From Verrucomicrobiota bacterium (GTDB lineage: Bacteria; Verrucomicrobiota; Verrucomicrobiia; Verrucomicrobiales; DEV007): a DNA stretch of 64,000 nt. The stretch spans positions 62,001 to 126,000 of the forward strand of contig JAGWVU010000007.1 in the NCBI GenBank assembly GCA_018970725.1, written 5' to 3'. Of the stretch, positions 23,723-32,365 are shown in pieces. The translations under genes and the position numbers were made by a program. Every line of letters starts with the position of its first letter. The stretch's first letter is position 1. The notes under the pieces are model-generated. The model did no database searches. It worked only from the letters and a program-made list of their open reading frames with translations, and was not told the origin of the DNA.

Positions 23723-23977
23723 CAGCGGCCCGGAGGCGTCGGAAGTGCTGGTTTCGGCCAAGCGGGCCAGCTTTTGCCTGAGTTCGAGGTTCTCGCGCTC
23801 GAGGGCGTCCATGTCCTCCAGTTGGGCGCGGGCACGAAGCAGTTGTTCCTCGCAAATTCCGCAGGGGCGACGCCAGAGGATCCAACCGACTAGCACGCCC
23901 ACGGTCAGGAAAGCAAGCGCCGTAAGGAGGGTGATGCCGAGGGCGGAAACAGCAAGATAGGAGGATCCTTCGAACAT
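23714..23977 (-). CDS. Small single-pass membrane protein with coiled coil
   Basis: 87 residues. An N-terminal hydrophobic segment (residues about 7-34, ending VGWILWRR) is followed by CGIC and a short coiled coil (LLRARAQLEDMDALERENLELRQ...). The topology resembles small bitopic scaffold or accessory proteins. It lies 56 bases downstream of the BON-OmpA gene on the same strand, so the two are probably an operon. No family is recognised. The paired cysteines (C39, C42) just after the membrane segment are the only notable residues. Confidence 0.65.
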   Translation of the reverse strand: MFEGSSYLAVSALGITLLTALAFLTVGVLVGWILWRRPCGICEEQLLRARAQLEDMDALERENLELRQKLARLAETSTSDASGPLLG

Positions 23978-24033
23978 GGATTGAGGGGTTGGGAAAACAG
24001 GGCGGGGAAGAATGACCGACCCGGTATCTTCCC

Positions 24034-25137
24034 TCAGCGCACGCGGATTTCAACCCTGTGACTTTCCGGAGCTTCAGGGGAAGCGGAACCGGAAGGCAAG
24101 GCGAAGGCGGTGACCTCCAGTTGCGCGGGCCCGACGCCGAGGGCGACCAAGGCCCCGGCCACCGTTTCCGCGCGGCGGGCCGCGAGTCTTTCCCGGGCCG
24201 GACCGCCATCCCCGGCCAGATGGAAGCCACCGACCACGAAACGGACCCGTCCCCCAACCGCGCGCATCGCCCGGGCGGCCTGCTCCAGCTTTCCTTTCTG
24301 CGTGGGCAGGAACTCGGAAGCCCCCGCCGGGAACAGGATCTCCGCGGTGCGCAGTTGTTCGGTGAGGTTCTCGAGCCGCGCTGCGGTGAGGGGCGCTTCC
24401 GGTGAATAGAGGGGCATGTGCAGGGGGGAAGGGAAGAACTTCACGTCCGCCTTCACTTGGAACCGCTCCGGGCGGGTCTCCATGCCCAGCATCTTGGCGG
24501 CCGCGGCCAGGACGTCCGGCCGCACCGTTCTCCCGATGCGTCCCTCGGCTCCGGCCCAAACTTCCGCGAGCTTGACCGTGGCCATGCCCTGCAACCGGAT
24601 GCCGCACTCCGTGGCCTGCAGGATGCCATTCCCGGGAAGCTCGAAAAAGCCCGACGCCAGCTCGCCGAACGCTGGTTGGGTCAGGTATTCCGGGTCCACC
24701 ACGAAGGGATCGAACACGAGATCCTTGGTCAGCACCGCGTCCACGCTCCCGAGATCCTGCAGAAGACCGACGAGCTTGCGGGCGGTTTCCAGGTTTCCGA
24801 GACGACCGGAGAACTGCAATCGTCCCGAGCCCGGCACCATCCGCAACTCGACCCGGGCCGGAATCTTGAGGCCGTTGTTCCGCTCCAGCGCCCGCAAGCC
24901 CTCCATCCGGTCCACGATGGCCCGGGCCTCGAGCCGGTCCTTCGCTTCGGGAACCGCGCCGGTCAGTTCCACATCCATTCCTCCGACCGGGGCCACCCGG
25001 ACGGTGTAACCCGCCTGGTCCAATTCAGCGGCGGCCTTGGCCAAAAGAGCGGGCCTCGTCTCTTCCCGGTAATGGTTCACCTGCCAATTGGAGAAGGCAT
25101 ACACAAGAACCAACGTGGCGAGCACCAGAAACTTCAT
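24034..25137 (-). CDS. BON/OmpA-domain membrane-anchored protein (OmpATb-like layout)
   Basis: 367 residues from the ATG at 25137; the frame to 25194 is less likely. One N-terminal transmembrane helix (FLVLATLVLVYAFSNW) is followed by a BON-like region (about 40-115; VELTGAVPEAKDRLEARAIVDRM) and probably a second divergent repeat (LQFSGRLGNLETARKLVGLL). A C-terminal OmpA-like domain (about 255-367; AEILFPAGASEFLPTQKGKLEQAARAM and ERLAARRAETVAGALVALGV) would bind peptidoglycan. The arrangement recalls mycobacterial OmpATb (BON plus OmpA). It sits beside the caspase/lysozyme genes, transcribed towards them, and could anchor a wall-associated complex; that link is inferred from proximity only. 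Confidence 0.72.
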   Translation of the reverse strand: MKFLVLATLVLVYAFSNWQVNHYREETRPALLAKAAAELDQAGYTVRVAPVGGMDVELTGAVPEAKDRLEARAIVDRMEGLRALERNNGLKIPARVELRMVPGSGRLQFSGRLGNLETARKLVGLLQDLGSVDAVLTKDLVFDPFVVDPEYLTQPAFGELASGFFELPGNGILQATECGIRLQGMATVKLAEVWAGAEGRIGRTVRPDVLAAAAKMLGMETRPERFQVKADVKFFPSPLHMPLYSPEAPLTAARLENLTEQLRTAEILFPAGASEFLPTQKGKLEQAARAMRAVGGRVRFVVGGFHLAGDGGPARERLAARRAETVAGALVALGVGPAQLEVTAFALPSGSASPEAPESHRVEIRVR

Positions 25138-25258
25138 CCAAAAGCTTGTTAGGAGAACCTTACATTCCCTACCACCAAAGATTGCGCCTGTCACGGGAGA
25201 ATTTGGCCCTCGTCGAATCCGTGGACGTCCCCTGCCCTCCCGTGCTATCTTCCGCTCG

Positions 25259-26548
25259 ATGCCCCGTTCCTTCCGGCCGCTTTCCCGGCGTCACCTCCTC
25301 AGGGGAGCCGGCGCCGCCCTTGCTTTGCCCGCGCTTGAACTGATGGGAGCGTCCGCCGCCCCGCCGACGCGCTTCGTCTGCCTCTTCCAACCCAACGGCG
25401 TTTTCCCCGCGGCCTGGGATCTCCCGGGTCCGACGCTGGACGGCGACCTCTCCCCCATTCTGCGCCCGCTCGCTCCCCACCGGGAGCAGCTCACCGTCCT
25501 GCGCCAGCTCGACAACACCGGGTTCGGCCATGTGGCCCTGACCACCGCCTTCCTCACCGGCGTGGGCGTCAAGGACCGGCGCAACGCGGTCTCCCTGGAC
25601 CAGTGGATCGCCCGGAAGATCGGAGAGAAGACCGTTCTCCCCTCCCTCGAACTCGGGACCGAGCCCCCGCGCCCCGGAGGAGACGGCGGCCAACCGATCG
25701 CCTACGCCAACACCATCGCTTGGAACAGCCCCTCCACGAGGCTCTCTCCGGAAATCATTCCCCAAGCCGCCTTCGACCGCCTCTTCCGCACCCGGACCGA
25801 TCCGGCGTCCCGCCGGGCGGCGGAGCAGAGGCTGAGCGTGATCGATCTTGTGCTGGACGAAGCCAAATCCCTGCGACGGCAGGCCGGAAGCGCGGATCAG
25901 GCGCGATTGGACGAGTATCTGGAAAGCGTGCGCACGGTGGAACGCCAGCTGGAGCGGAGCTTGGAGCCGGCGGCGGGGGAAGTTCCGGCCGGGGTGGATT
26001 TGGTGCGACCTCCCTCCGGAATTCCGGGGGACCGGCGCCAGCATCTCCGCCTCATGATGGACGTGCTCGTCCTCGCCCTGCGGACAGATTCCACCCGCGT
26101 GGCCACCCTCATGACCGCGCATGGGTTCAGCCGCCAGTCGTTCGCGTTCCTCGGAGGGATCACGACCGACCACCACGGGATGTCCCACCACCGCCAGCAA
26201 CCGGTTCTGGTCGCCGAATACACCCGGGTCTGCACTTGGTTCATGGAGCAATTCGCCTATTTGCTCGACCGGATGAGCGTCGCTTCCGAGGCCGGCGGCA
26301 CCTTGCTGGACCATAGCCTGGTCCTTTACGGTTGCGGCATGAAGGACGGCAACGGTCACGTGCCCCGGGATCTTCCCCTCCTCCTCGCGGGCAAGGCCGG
26401 GGGAGCCCTCCGACCGGGCAAAATCCACACTGCCCCTCCCGGGACGCCCCTCGCCCACCTGCACCTCGCCATCGCCCAACAGTTCGGCATCGCCATGAAC
26501 GACTTCAATGGAACCGGCGCGAAGCCGCTTTCCGGCTTGTTCACCTGA
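25259..26548 (+). CDS. DUF1552 family protein with Tat-type signal
   Basis: 429 residues from the ATG at 25259; the longer frame to 25088 overlaps the divergent gene's promoter and start. The N-terminus carries a twin-arginine-like signal (LSRRHLLRGAGAALALPALE), so export by Tat is likely. The body matches DUF1552: FVCLFQPNGVFPAAW, TVLRQLDNTGFGH, LDEYLESVRTVERQL, DSTRVATLMTAH, TTDHHGMSHH, and a C-terminal VLYGCGMKDGNGH with LPLLLAGKAGG. The DUF1501/sulfatase-like fold is suspected for this family but the activity is unknown. In planctomycetes and verrucomicrobia it usually pairs with DUF1592/1588 cytochrome proteins; here it stands alone. Confidence 0.85.
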   Translation: MPRSFRPLSRRHLLRGAGAALALPALELMGASAAPPTRFVCLFQPNGVFPAAWDLPGPTLDGDLSPILRPLAPHREQLTVLRQLDNTGFGHVALTTAFLTGVGVKDRRNAVSLDQWIARKIGEKTVLPSLELGTEPPRPGGDGGQPIAYANTIAWNSPSTRLSPEIIPQAAFDRLFRTRTDPASRRAAEQRLSVIDLVLDEAKSLRRQAGSADQARLDEYLESVRTVERQLERSLEPAAGEVPAGVDLVRPPSGIPGDRRQHLRLMMDVLVLALRTDSTRVATLMTAHGFSRQSFAFLGGITTDHHGMSHHRQQPVLVAEYTRVCTWFMEQFAYLLDRMSVASEAGGTLLDHSLVLYGCGMKDGNGHVPRDLPLLLAGKAGGALRPGKIHTAPPGTPLAHLHLAIAQQFGIAMNDFNGTGAKPLSGLFT

Positions 26549-26611
26549 AATTCCCGGTTGCTTTTTGCCGTGGCCCGCCCAGCCTGTGGCATGCCACGGA
26601 GCCGGGTCCGG

Positions 26612-27385
26612 ATGTTTCAAGATCGCGCAGCCGAGGCTGGCCATGGCGCGTTGTCCCGGGGCGGGCCCACGGGTCAGAACCGCCTAACGCTTCTCGCGCC
26701 CCTGTGCCTCGGACTTCTCCTTTTGCTGGCCGGTGGATGCGCCACCGTCAGTCACCGGGCCCTGGCTTGGGAGGCGGAACTCGGCCCCGTTCCGGGCACG
26801 CTCGTGACTCCGCAAGAGCTGCTGACCGAGTTGAACCTTCACCAGATCCCGATTCCGGACGGACGCTTCGGGCGCCGCAAGGATCTCGCGATGCGCCCCT
26901 CCTACATCACAATCCACAGCACCCAGAATCCCACCGGGGATGCCTGGGCCCACGCCCGCGCCCTGCAGAACGGCAAGCTCAGGGGCGGCCGCCGCACCGG
27001 GTTCCTTTTCTGGCACTTCACGGTCCAACAGGACGTCGCGATCCAGCATCTGCCGGTCCAGGTGGCGGGGGAACATGCCGATCTGGACGGCCCGGGCAAC
27101 CGTCATTCCATCGGGATCGAAATGGCCGAGCACCGAGGCAACCAACTGGCCGCTACCATCGACCGCACCGCCAAGCTCACCGCTTTCCTCGCCTATACCC
27201 AGGGGATCTCCCCGCGCAACGTGGTGCCGCACTATCACTGGCCGCGCGAGGGCTACAATCCCCCGAACAAGAATTGCCCGCATTTCCTGCTGGAGAACGG
27301 CAAGCCCGGAGCCACCTGGGCTTGGTTCAAGGCCCGGGTCCAAGCGCATTACCGCCGCATCGCGCCCGCCCCTCCAACCGCTTGA
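26612..27385 (+). CDS. Amidase_2 lipoprotein (AmiD-like N-acetylmuramoyl-L-alanine amidase)
   Basis: 257 residues from the ATG at 26612; ATG at 26591 or TTG at 26651 are alternatives. A hydrophobic stretch ends in a lipobox (LLLLAGGC), so a lipoprotein is expected. The amidase domain shows SYITIHSTQN (first zinc histidine), FLFWHFTVQ, HSIGIEMAEH, VVPHYHWP and NKNCPHFLLENG, matching the T7 lysozyme/AmiD group. It would cleave muropeptides between MurNAc and L-alanine in the periplasm. It is the third or fourth cell-wall hydrolase within about 16 kb, but unlike the others it has a normal export signal. Confidence 0.83.
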   Translation: MFQDRAAEAGHGALSRGGPTGQNRLTLLAPLCLGLLLLLAGGCATVSHRALAWEAELGPVPGTLVTPQELLTELNLHQIPIPDGRFGRRKDLAMRPSYITIHSTQNPTGDAWAHARALQNGKLRGGRRTGFLFWHFTVQQDVAIQHLPVQVAGEHADLDGPGNRHSIGIEMAEHRGNQLAATIDRTAKLTAFLAYTQGISPRNVVPHYHWPREGYNPPNKNCPHFLLENGKPGATWAWFKARVQAHYRRIAPAPPTA

Positions 27386-27517
27386 AACGCCGGCCCTCCC
27401 CTGTTCCGATCACGCCCCGTCCCGGTGAATTTGGCCGAGAATACTTGACGACCCCCACCCTTCTCCGATGAAATACGGAGGCCCGTCTCCCGCCCCGGCC
27501 GGAGAGACCTTCCCGAC

Positions 27518-28321
27518 ATGAAGAAACATTCCGCTCTCATCGCCGCCGCCTTCCTCGCCACTGCCACCGTCTTGGTCGCGGCAGACTCCCCGGCCTCCAC
27601 CGGGCCGGGCGAAGGATCCGGGGTGCAGCACAAGACCCTGTGGGAAACGATCCAGGAGGGCGGCTGGGTCATGATCCCGATCGGCATCTGCTCACTCCTC
27701 ACGGTCTATCTCATCGGTGAGGGCTTCACCCGGGTCACCTCTCCGCGGCAGATGATGCCGAAGCAGCAGGTCGAAGCGGTGAAAAACTATTTCCGCCAGG
27801 GCAAATACGTCGATGCCGTGACCTACTGCCGATCGAAGAACTCCGCGTTCGCCGGAGTGATGGGCGCGGCCATCAGCGCCTTGGGGGAAGGCAAGACCGC
27901 CACCGAGGAAGCCGTGCTCAAGGAGTTGACGAAAGAGAATTCCCGGATCCAGACCTTTGTCAGTTACCTCAGCGTGATCGGGGTTTGCACCCCCATGATC
28001 GGCCTGCTCGGAACCGTCACCGGGATGATCAGCGCCTTCGCGGTCCTTGGTTCCGCGGGTATCGGGGACCCCAGCGGCCTGTCCAAAGCGATCGGCGAGG
28101 TCCTGGTGGCGACCGCATCCGGTCTTTTCATCGCGATCCCCGCTTTCACCGGATACTACTGGCTGCGCAACCGCGGCGTCAAGGCGCTGCACGAGTTGCA
28201 GGACACTGTGGCCACGCTGCTCCGCCGGATGCCGTATGAGAAGCTGGCCGGGGCTCATCTGGGCGGGGAGGAAGTCTTTGCGGCCGACCCGGAATGGTGG
28301 ACCGGCGTCGCGCGGGCCTGA
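27518..28321 (+). CDS. exbB: MotA/TolQ/ExbB proton channel protein
   Basis: 267 residues. A signal-like N-terminus (ALIAAAFLATATVLVAADS) is followed by the ExbB core: a first transmembrane segment (GGWVMIPIGICSLLTVYLIGE), a cytoplasmic loop with EEAVLKELTKEN, and the two C-terminal segments. The last two carry the typical LSVIGVCTPMIGLLGTVTGMI and AIGEVLVATASGLFIAIPAF. With ExbD it forms a proton-driven motor for outer-membrane processes. It is followed 47 bases later by exbD-1. The partner TonB is not in the window, so whether this serves TonB-dependent transport or a Tol-like role is open. Confidence 0.9.
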   Translation: MKKHSALIAAAFLATATVLVAADSPASTGPGEGSGVQHKTLWETIQEGGWVMIPIGICSLLTVYLIGEGFTRVTSPRQMMPKQQVEAVKNYFRQGKYVDAVTYCRSKNSAFAGVMGAAISALGEGKTATEEAVLKELTKENSRIQTFVSYLSVIGVCTPMIGLLGTVTGMISAFAVLGSAGIGDPSGLSKAIGEVLVATASGLFIAIPAFTGYYWLRNRGVKALHELQDTVATLLRRMPYEKLAGAHLGGEEVFAADPEWWTGVARA

Positions 28322-28368
28322 ACCCGGATCGGTCGGAATTTCCAGCAAGTCGAGCGCGGGAGACGGAC

Positions 28369-28824
28369 ATGGCAGGCGGCGGAGGCGGAGAGGGGGATCC
28401 CGAGTTTCAGATCGCGCCGATGATCGACGTTCTCCTCGTGCTGCTCATTTTCTTCATGAGCATCACCAGCGCCCAAGTGCTGAAAGTGGACAAGAACATC
28501 TCGCTGCCGCTCTCGGACAACGCAGCCAAAAAGGACAACGCCCGGGCCGAGGCCATTGTCAATGTGCGTTGGGAACCTGCCACCCGCCAAGCCGTCTACA
28601 CCTACGACGACAAGGTCTACGAGGACATGCAAAAGCTCTCCGACGCCCTTGCAGAAGCCAAGCGACGCGATGACCGCGCCAAGCTCACGGCCGGAGGAAC
28701 GGAATTCCGGGTCGTGATCCGGGGAGACCGCGAGGCCAAGGTGGGAAGCGTCACCCGGGTGATGAGCGCGGCCGCCGAGGCGGGAATCGTGGACGTCTCG
28801 TTTTCCACGACCAACAAGGATTGA
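28369..28824 (+). CDS. exbD: ExbD/TolR family protein, first copy
   Basis: 151 residues from the ATG at 28369; the frame to 28294 overlaps exbB. The defining segment is FQIAPMIDVLLVLLIFFM, whose membrane aspartate (PMID) carries protons in ExbB-ExbD motors. The periplasmic part ends with a typical REAKVGSVTRVMSAAAEAGI segment. An N-terminal GGGGGEGDPE stretch precedes the helix. Its TGA overlaps the ATG of the second exbD, so translation is probably coupled. Confidence 0.9.
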   Translation: MAGGGGGEGDPEFQIAPMIDVLLVLLIFFMSITSAQVLKVDKNISLPLSDNAAKKDNARAEAIVNVRWEPATRQAVYTYDDKVYEDMQKLSDALAEAKRRDDRAKLTAGGTEFRVVIRGDREAKVGSVTRVMSAAAEAGIVDVSFSTTNKD

Positions 28825-29279
28825 TGAAGCCGTTCAACCCACACGCGGCCGGGGACGGCAACCTGGGATTCCAGATCGCGCCGATGATCGACGTGGTGTT
28901 CGTGATCATGCTCTTTTTCATGGTCATGGCAGGGGCGGTGAAGGTGGAAACGGAACTCAACCAGCGTTTGCCCGGCAGCGTGGAGACCGGTGGCAGTGTG
29001 GAATTCACGGACGAAGTCATCATCAACCTGCCGGAACAGGGGGAAGTCCTCCTCAACGATGAGCCCATGGACCCGCCCGGGCAGCGCCAAATGCCCAAGC
29101 TCACGGCCACCCTGATGCGGCTCAAACAAGCGAGCGACGCCGCCAAGAGCCCGGTTCTTGTGACCATCGTCAGTGAACCGGAGGCGAAATACGCCCGGCT
29201 CATCGATACCTTGGACGCGCTGGCCGCCGCCGGGATCACGAACGTCACGGTGACCGATGCCGGGGAGGAGGAGCCGTGA
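28824..29279 (+). CDS. exbD: ExbD/TolR family protein, second copy
   Basis: 151 residues from the ATG at 28824, which overlaps the preceding stop (TGATG). The membrane segment is FQIAPMIDVVFVIMLFFMVM, with the same conserved PMID aspartate as copy one. The periplasmic domain ends in YARLIDTLDALAAAGITNVTV. Two different ExbD proteins after one ExbB is a common arrangement in this group and suggests a heteromeric motor. The two copies are clearly divergent outside the helix. Confidence 0.9.
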   Translation: MKPFNPHAAGDGNLGFQIAPMIDVVFVIMLFFMVMAGAVKVETELNQRLPGSVETGGSVEFTDEVIINLPEQGEVLLNDEPMDPPGQRQMPKLTATLMRLKQASDAAKSPVLVTIVSEPEAKYARLIDTLDALAAAGITNVTVTDAGEEEP

Positions 29280-29365
29280 AAAGCGCCGCCACCGATTCTT
29301 TCCGCGCGAAATGAAATCGACTCCCGGAGCGTGTTCGTATCTGTTCAACCTCCTGTCATCGCCCC

Positions 29366-32359
29366 ATGTCCACCATGCTTCCACGGAATCTGCTCGTCGC
29401 CGCGCTGCTCGGCATCGGACTTTCTTCTCCGACCCGGGCCAAGGCAGATGAATCCACCTTCCTGTCCAAGATCCGTCAGGTCACGTTCGCCGGGAAACGG
29501 GCGGGCGAGGGCTACTTCAACGCGGACGGCACCAAGCTCATCTTCCAGAGCGAACGGGACCCGGCCAACCCGTTTTACCAGATCTTTCTTCTGGACCTCG
29601 AAACCGGGGACACCACCCGGATCTCTCCCGGCCATGGCAAGACCACGTGTTCCTGGGTCCACCCGGACGGAAGCAAGGCCCTCTTCGCCTCCACCCAGGA
29701 GGATCCGGACGCCCGGGCGGAGCAGGAGGCGGAGCTAAAGGATCGCGCGGAGGGCAAACAGAAGCGCTATGCCTGGGATTACGACGAATTTTTCGATCTC
29801 TACGCCTATGACTTCAAGACCAAACAATACACCAACCTGACCCACACCAGGGGTTATGACGCGGAGGGCTGTTATTCACCGGACGGCACCCAGATCGTCT
29901 TCTCCTCCAACCGCGCCTGGTTCGATCCGGAGAACCAGGCCATCGCCCCGGAGGACCGCGCCTGGTTCGCCATGAATCCCTCGTTCGGCCTCGATCTTTA
30001 TCTCATGAACGCCGACGGCTCCGGACTGCGGCGACTCACCTCCGCCCCCGGTTATGACGGCGGACCGTTTTTCAGCCGGGACGGAAAAACCATCTGCTTC
30101 CGGCGGTTCGATCGCAAGGGCGAGACCGCCGAAGTCTACACGATCCGGACCGACGGCACGGAAGAGCGGCAGCTCACGAGGCTTGGAGCGATGTCCTGGG
30201 CCCCCTTCTTTCACCCCTCCGGCAAATACCTCATCTTCAACACGAACACGCAGGGCTTTGCGAATTTCGAGCTCTATCTCGTCGATGCCGCGGGCACCAA
30301 GGATCCGGTCCGTGTCACCTTCACCGATGGCTGGGACGGTTTGGCCAGCTTCTCGCCGGACGGAACCAAACTGACCTGGAGCAGCAAGCGCGGTTCCGAC
30401 GGCCTGTCCCAGATTTTCCTCGCGGATTGGAATCACGAGGCCGCGCTGGCTGCATTGGCCGGGTCAGGCGCTCCATCGACAAACGCTCCGGCGCCTCCCG
30501 CCTCCGCCCCGGGCGACGCGCTCCGCGAGGCCAAACCGGAAATCCGGGCCGAGGATCTCCGGGCGCATGTGGAAACCCTCAGCTCCGATGCCCTGACCGG
30601 GCGGATGACAGGCACCGAGGGGGAGCAACTCGCGACCGCTTACGCGGCCCGGGCCTTCGACGCCTTCGGCCTCAAGCCCTGGCGGGAGGAAGCCGGGAAA
30701 GCGGGTTACTTTCAGGAATTCACCTTCACCGCCGGGGTCGCCCTCGGCCCGAACAACGCCCTGACCCTGCAACGCAAAGAGGAAACGATCCGGGGCGTCC
30801 TCGACAGCGACTGGCGCCCGATCTCCTTTTCCCGGCTCGGGACGGTGGACCCGGCGGAAATCGTCTTTGCCGGCTACGGAATTGAAATCCCGGAAGGGCA
30901 GGCGGAGGAGGATGGAAGCGTAACCAAACTCTACACTTCTTACTACCAGACGGATCCGAAGGACAAATGGGTCCTCATGTTCCGCTTCGTTCCGGAGGGA
31001 TTGGAAGGCGAAGCCCGGCGGCGTTTTCTCCGCTACGCCAGTCTCCGCCACAAAGCGCTGAACGCCCGGGAGCGGGGAGCGAGGGGCGTCATTTTCGTCA
31101 GCGGCCCGAACTCGCAGGTCAAGGAGGACCTTGTTCCCCTGACCTTCGACGCCAGTCTCGCCGATTCCGGCATCCCCGCCCTCTCCATCAGCACCCGGTT
31201 GGGTGAGCAGCTCGTGGCCGCCGCCGGCAAGAACCTGAAAGAGCTTCAGGACGGGCTGGACAAGGGCGAGATGATGATCGGTCTCCCCCTGCCCGGGACC
31301 AAGCTCGGCGCGGAAATCGACATCGTCCAACAAAGCGCCACCGGGCGCAACGTCATCGGCCGCCTCCCCGCCGCCACGGAAGAGGGCCGGAAACGTCCTG
31401 CGCTGATCCTCGGAGCCCACATCGACCACCTTGGCAACAAGCCGAATTCCTCTTCGCGCGCCTTGGGCAAGGAACAATACGACATCCATCACGGCGCGGA
31501 CGACAACGCTTCCGGCACGGCCGGGCTTCTCGAACTGGCCCACTTCCTCGCTGATGCCGCGGCCAAAGGGACCTTCGTTCCGGAGCGGGACCTCCTCTTC
31601 GCCGCCTGGTCCGGGGAAGAAATGGGCCTGTTCGGCTCCGCCCATTTCTCCCGGGAACTGGCGCAAGCGCGCAAGGGCGATGCCGATGCCAAGCTGAAGG
31701 ACGTGCTCTGCGCCAACCTCAACATGGACATGATCGGGCGGTTGCGGGGGTCGTTGGTCCTCCAGGGAATCGGCTCCAGCTCCCTCTGGACGGAGGAAGT
31801 GGAACGCCGCAACGCGCCGGTCGGCTTGGCGCTGACCTTGCAACAAGATACCTACATTTCCACGGACGCGACCTCGTTCTACCTGCGCGGGGTCCCCATC
31901 CTCAGTGCCTTCACCGGAGCCCATGAAGACTATCACCGACCCAGCGACACCGCGGACAAGTGCAATTACGAGGGAATGAAGGACATCACCCGCTTCATGG
32001 GCTTGGTGGCGCGCGGTCTGGCGACCTCCGTGACCGAACCGGATTTCATCGAAATCCAGCGTCAAGCTCCCCGGGGACAACGCGCCGGGCTCCGGGTCTG
32101 GTTGGGGACGATTCCGGACTACGCCCAAGGGGAGATCACCGGGGTGAAACTGAGCGGGGCCACGCCGGGCGGACCGGCCGCCGCCGCCGGGGTAGAGGCA
32201 GGTGACATCATCACCAAGCTGGACGGAAAACAGATCAAGAATATCTACGATTACACCTACACCCTCGAGGCGCTCAAGGTGGGCAAGGAAATCGAAATGG
32301 AAGTGCGGCGCAAAGACGCTACCGTCCTCCTCAAGGTCACACCCGGGTCCCGGGAATGA
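29366..32359 (+). CDS. PD40 propeller / M28 zinc peptidase / PDZ fusion, secreted
   Basis: 997 residues with an N-terminal signal peptide (LLVAALLGIGLSSPTRAKA). Residues about 40-360 hold repeated TolB-like PD40 beta-propeller blades (YFNADGTKLIFQS, YSPDGTQIVFSS, FSPDGTKLTWSS). After a proline/alanine linker comes an M28 peptidase with a PA-like insert. Its zinc ligands are in LGAHIDHLG (about H685), GADDNASG, WSGEEMGLFG, NMDMIGR and HEDYHRPSDT. The C-terminal ~90 residues form a PDZ domain (GVEAGDIITKLDGKQI). It is probably an aminopeptidase acting in the periplasm or outside the cell, 86 bases after the ExbD gene. Confidence 0.88.
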   Translation: MSTMLPRNLLVAALLGIGLSSPTRAKADESTFLSKIRQVTFAGKRAGEGYFNADGTKLIFQSERDPANPFYQIFLLDLETGDTTRISPGHGKTTCSWVHPDGSKALFASTQEDPDARAEQEAELKDRAEGKQKRYAWDYDEFFDLYAYDFKTKQYTNLTHTRGYDAEGCYSPDGTQIVFSSNRAWFDPENQAIAPEDRAWFAMNPSFGLDLYLMNADGSGLRRLTSAPGYDGGPFFSRDGKTICFRRFDRKGETAEVYTIRTDGTEERQLTRLGAMSWAPFFHPSGKYLIFNTNTQGFANFELYLVDAAGTKDPVRVTFTDGWDGLASFSPDGTKLTWSSKRGSDGLSQIFLADWNHEAALAALAGSGAPSTNAPAPPASAPGDALREAKPEIRAEDLRAHVETLSSDALTGRMTGTEGEQLATAYAARAFDAFGLKPWREEAGKAGYFQEFTFTAGVALGPNNALTLQRKEETIRGVLDSDWRPISFSRLGTVDPAEIVFAGYGIEIPEGQAEEDGSVTKLYTSYYQTDPKDKWVLMFRFVPEGLEGEARRRFLRYASLRHKALNARERGARGVIFVSGPNSQVKEDLVPLTFDASLADSGIPALSISTRLGEQLVAAAGKNLKELQDGLDKGEMMIGLPLPGTKLGAEIDIVQQSATGRNVIGRLPAATEEGRKRPALILGAHIDHLGNKPNSSSRALGKEQYDIHHGADDNASGTAGLLELAHFLADAAAKGTFVPERDLLFAAWSGEEMGLFGSAHFSRELAQARKGDADAKLKDVLCANLNMDMIGRLRGSLVLQGIGSSSLWTEEVERRNAPVGLALTLQQDTYISTDATSFYLRGVPILSAFTGAHEDYHRPSDTADKCNYEGMKDITRFMGLVARGLATSVTEPDFIEIQRQAPRGQRAGLRVWLGTIPDYAQGEITGVKLSGATPGGPAAAAGVEAGDIITKLDGKQIKNIYDYTYTLEALKVGKEIEMEVRRKDATVLLKVTPGSRE

Positions 32360-32365
32360 CCGGGC

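Noticed and set aside
10155-25200. Integrative element bounded by the tRNA
   Set aside because: No integrase, transposase or duplicated tRNA end was found; kept only as a possibility.
30464-32128. 554-residue minus-strand ORF
   Set aside because: Antisense to the clearly assigned M28 peptidase; composition is Gly/Arg/Val-rich and no domain is visible, as usual for GC-rich antisense frames.
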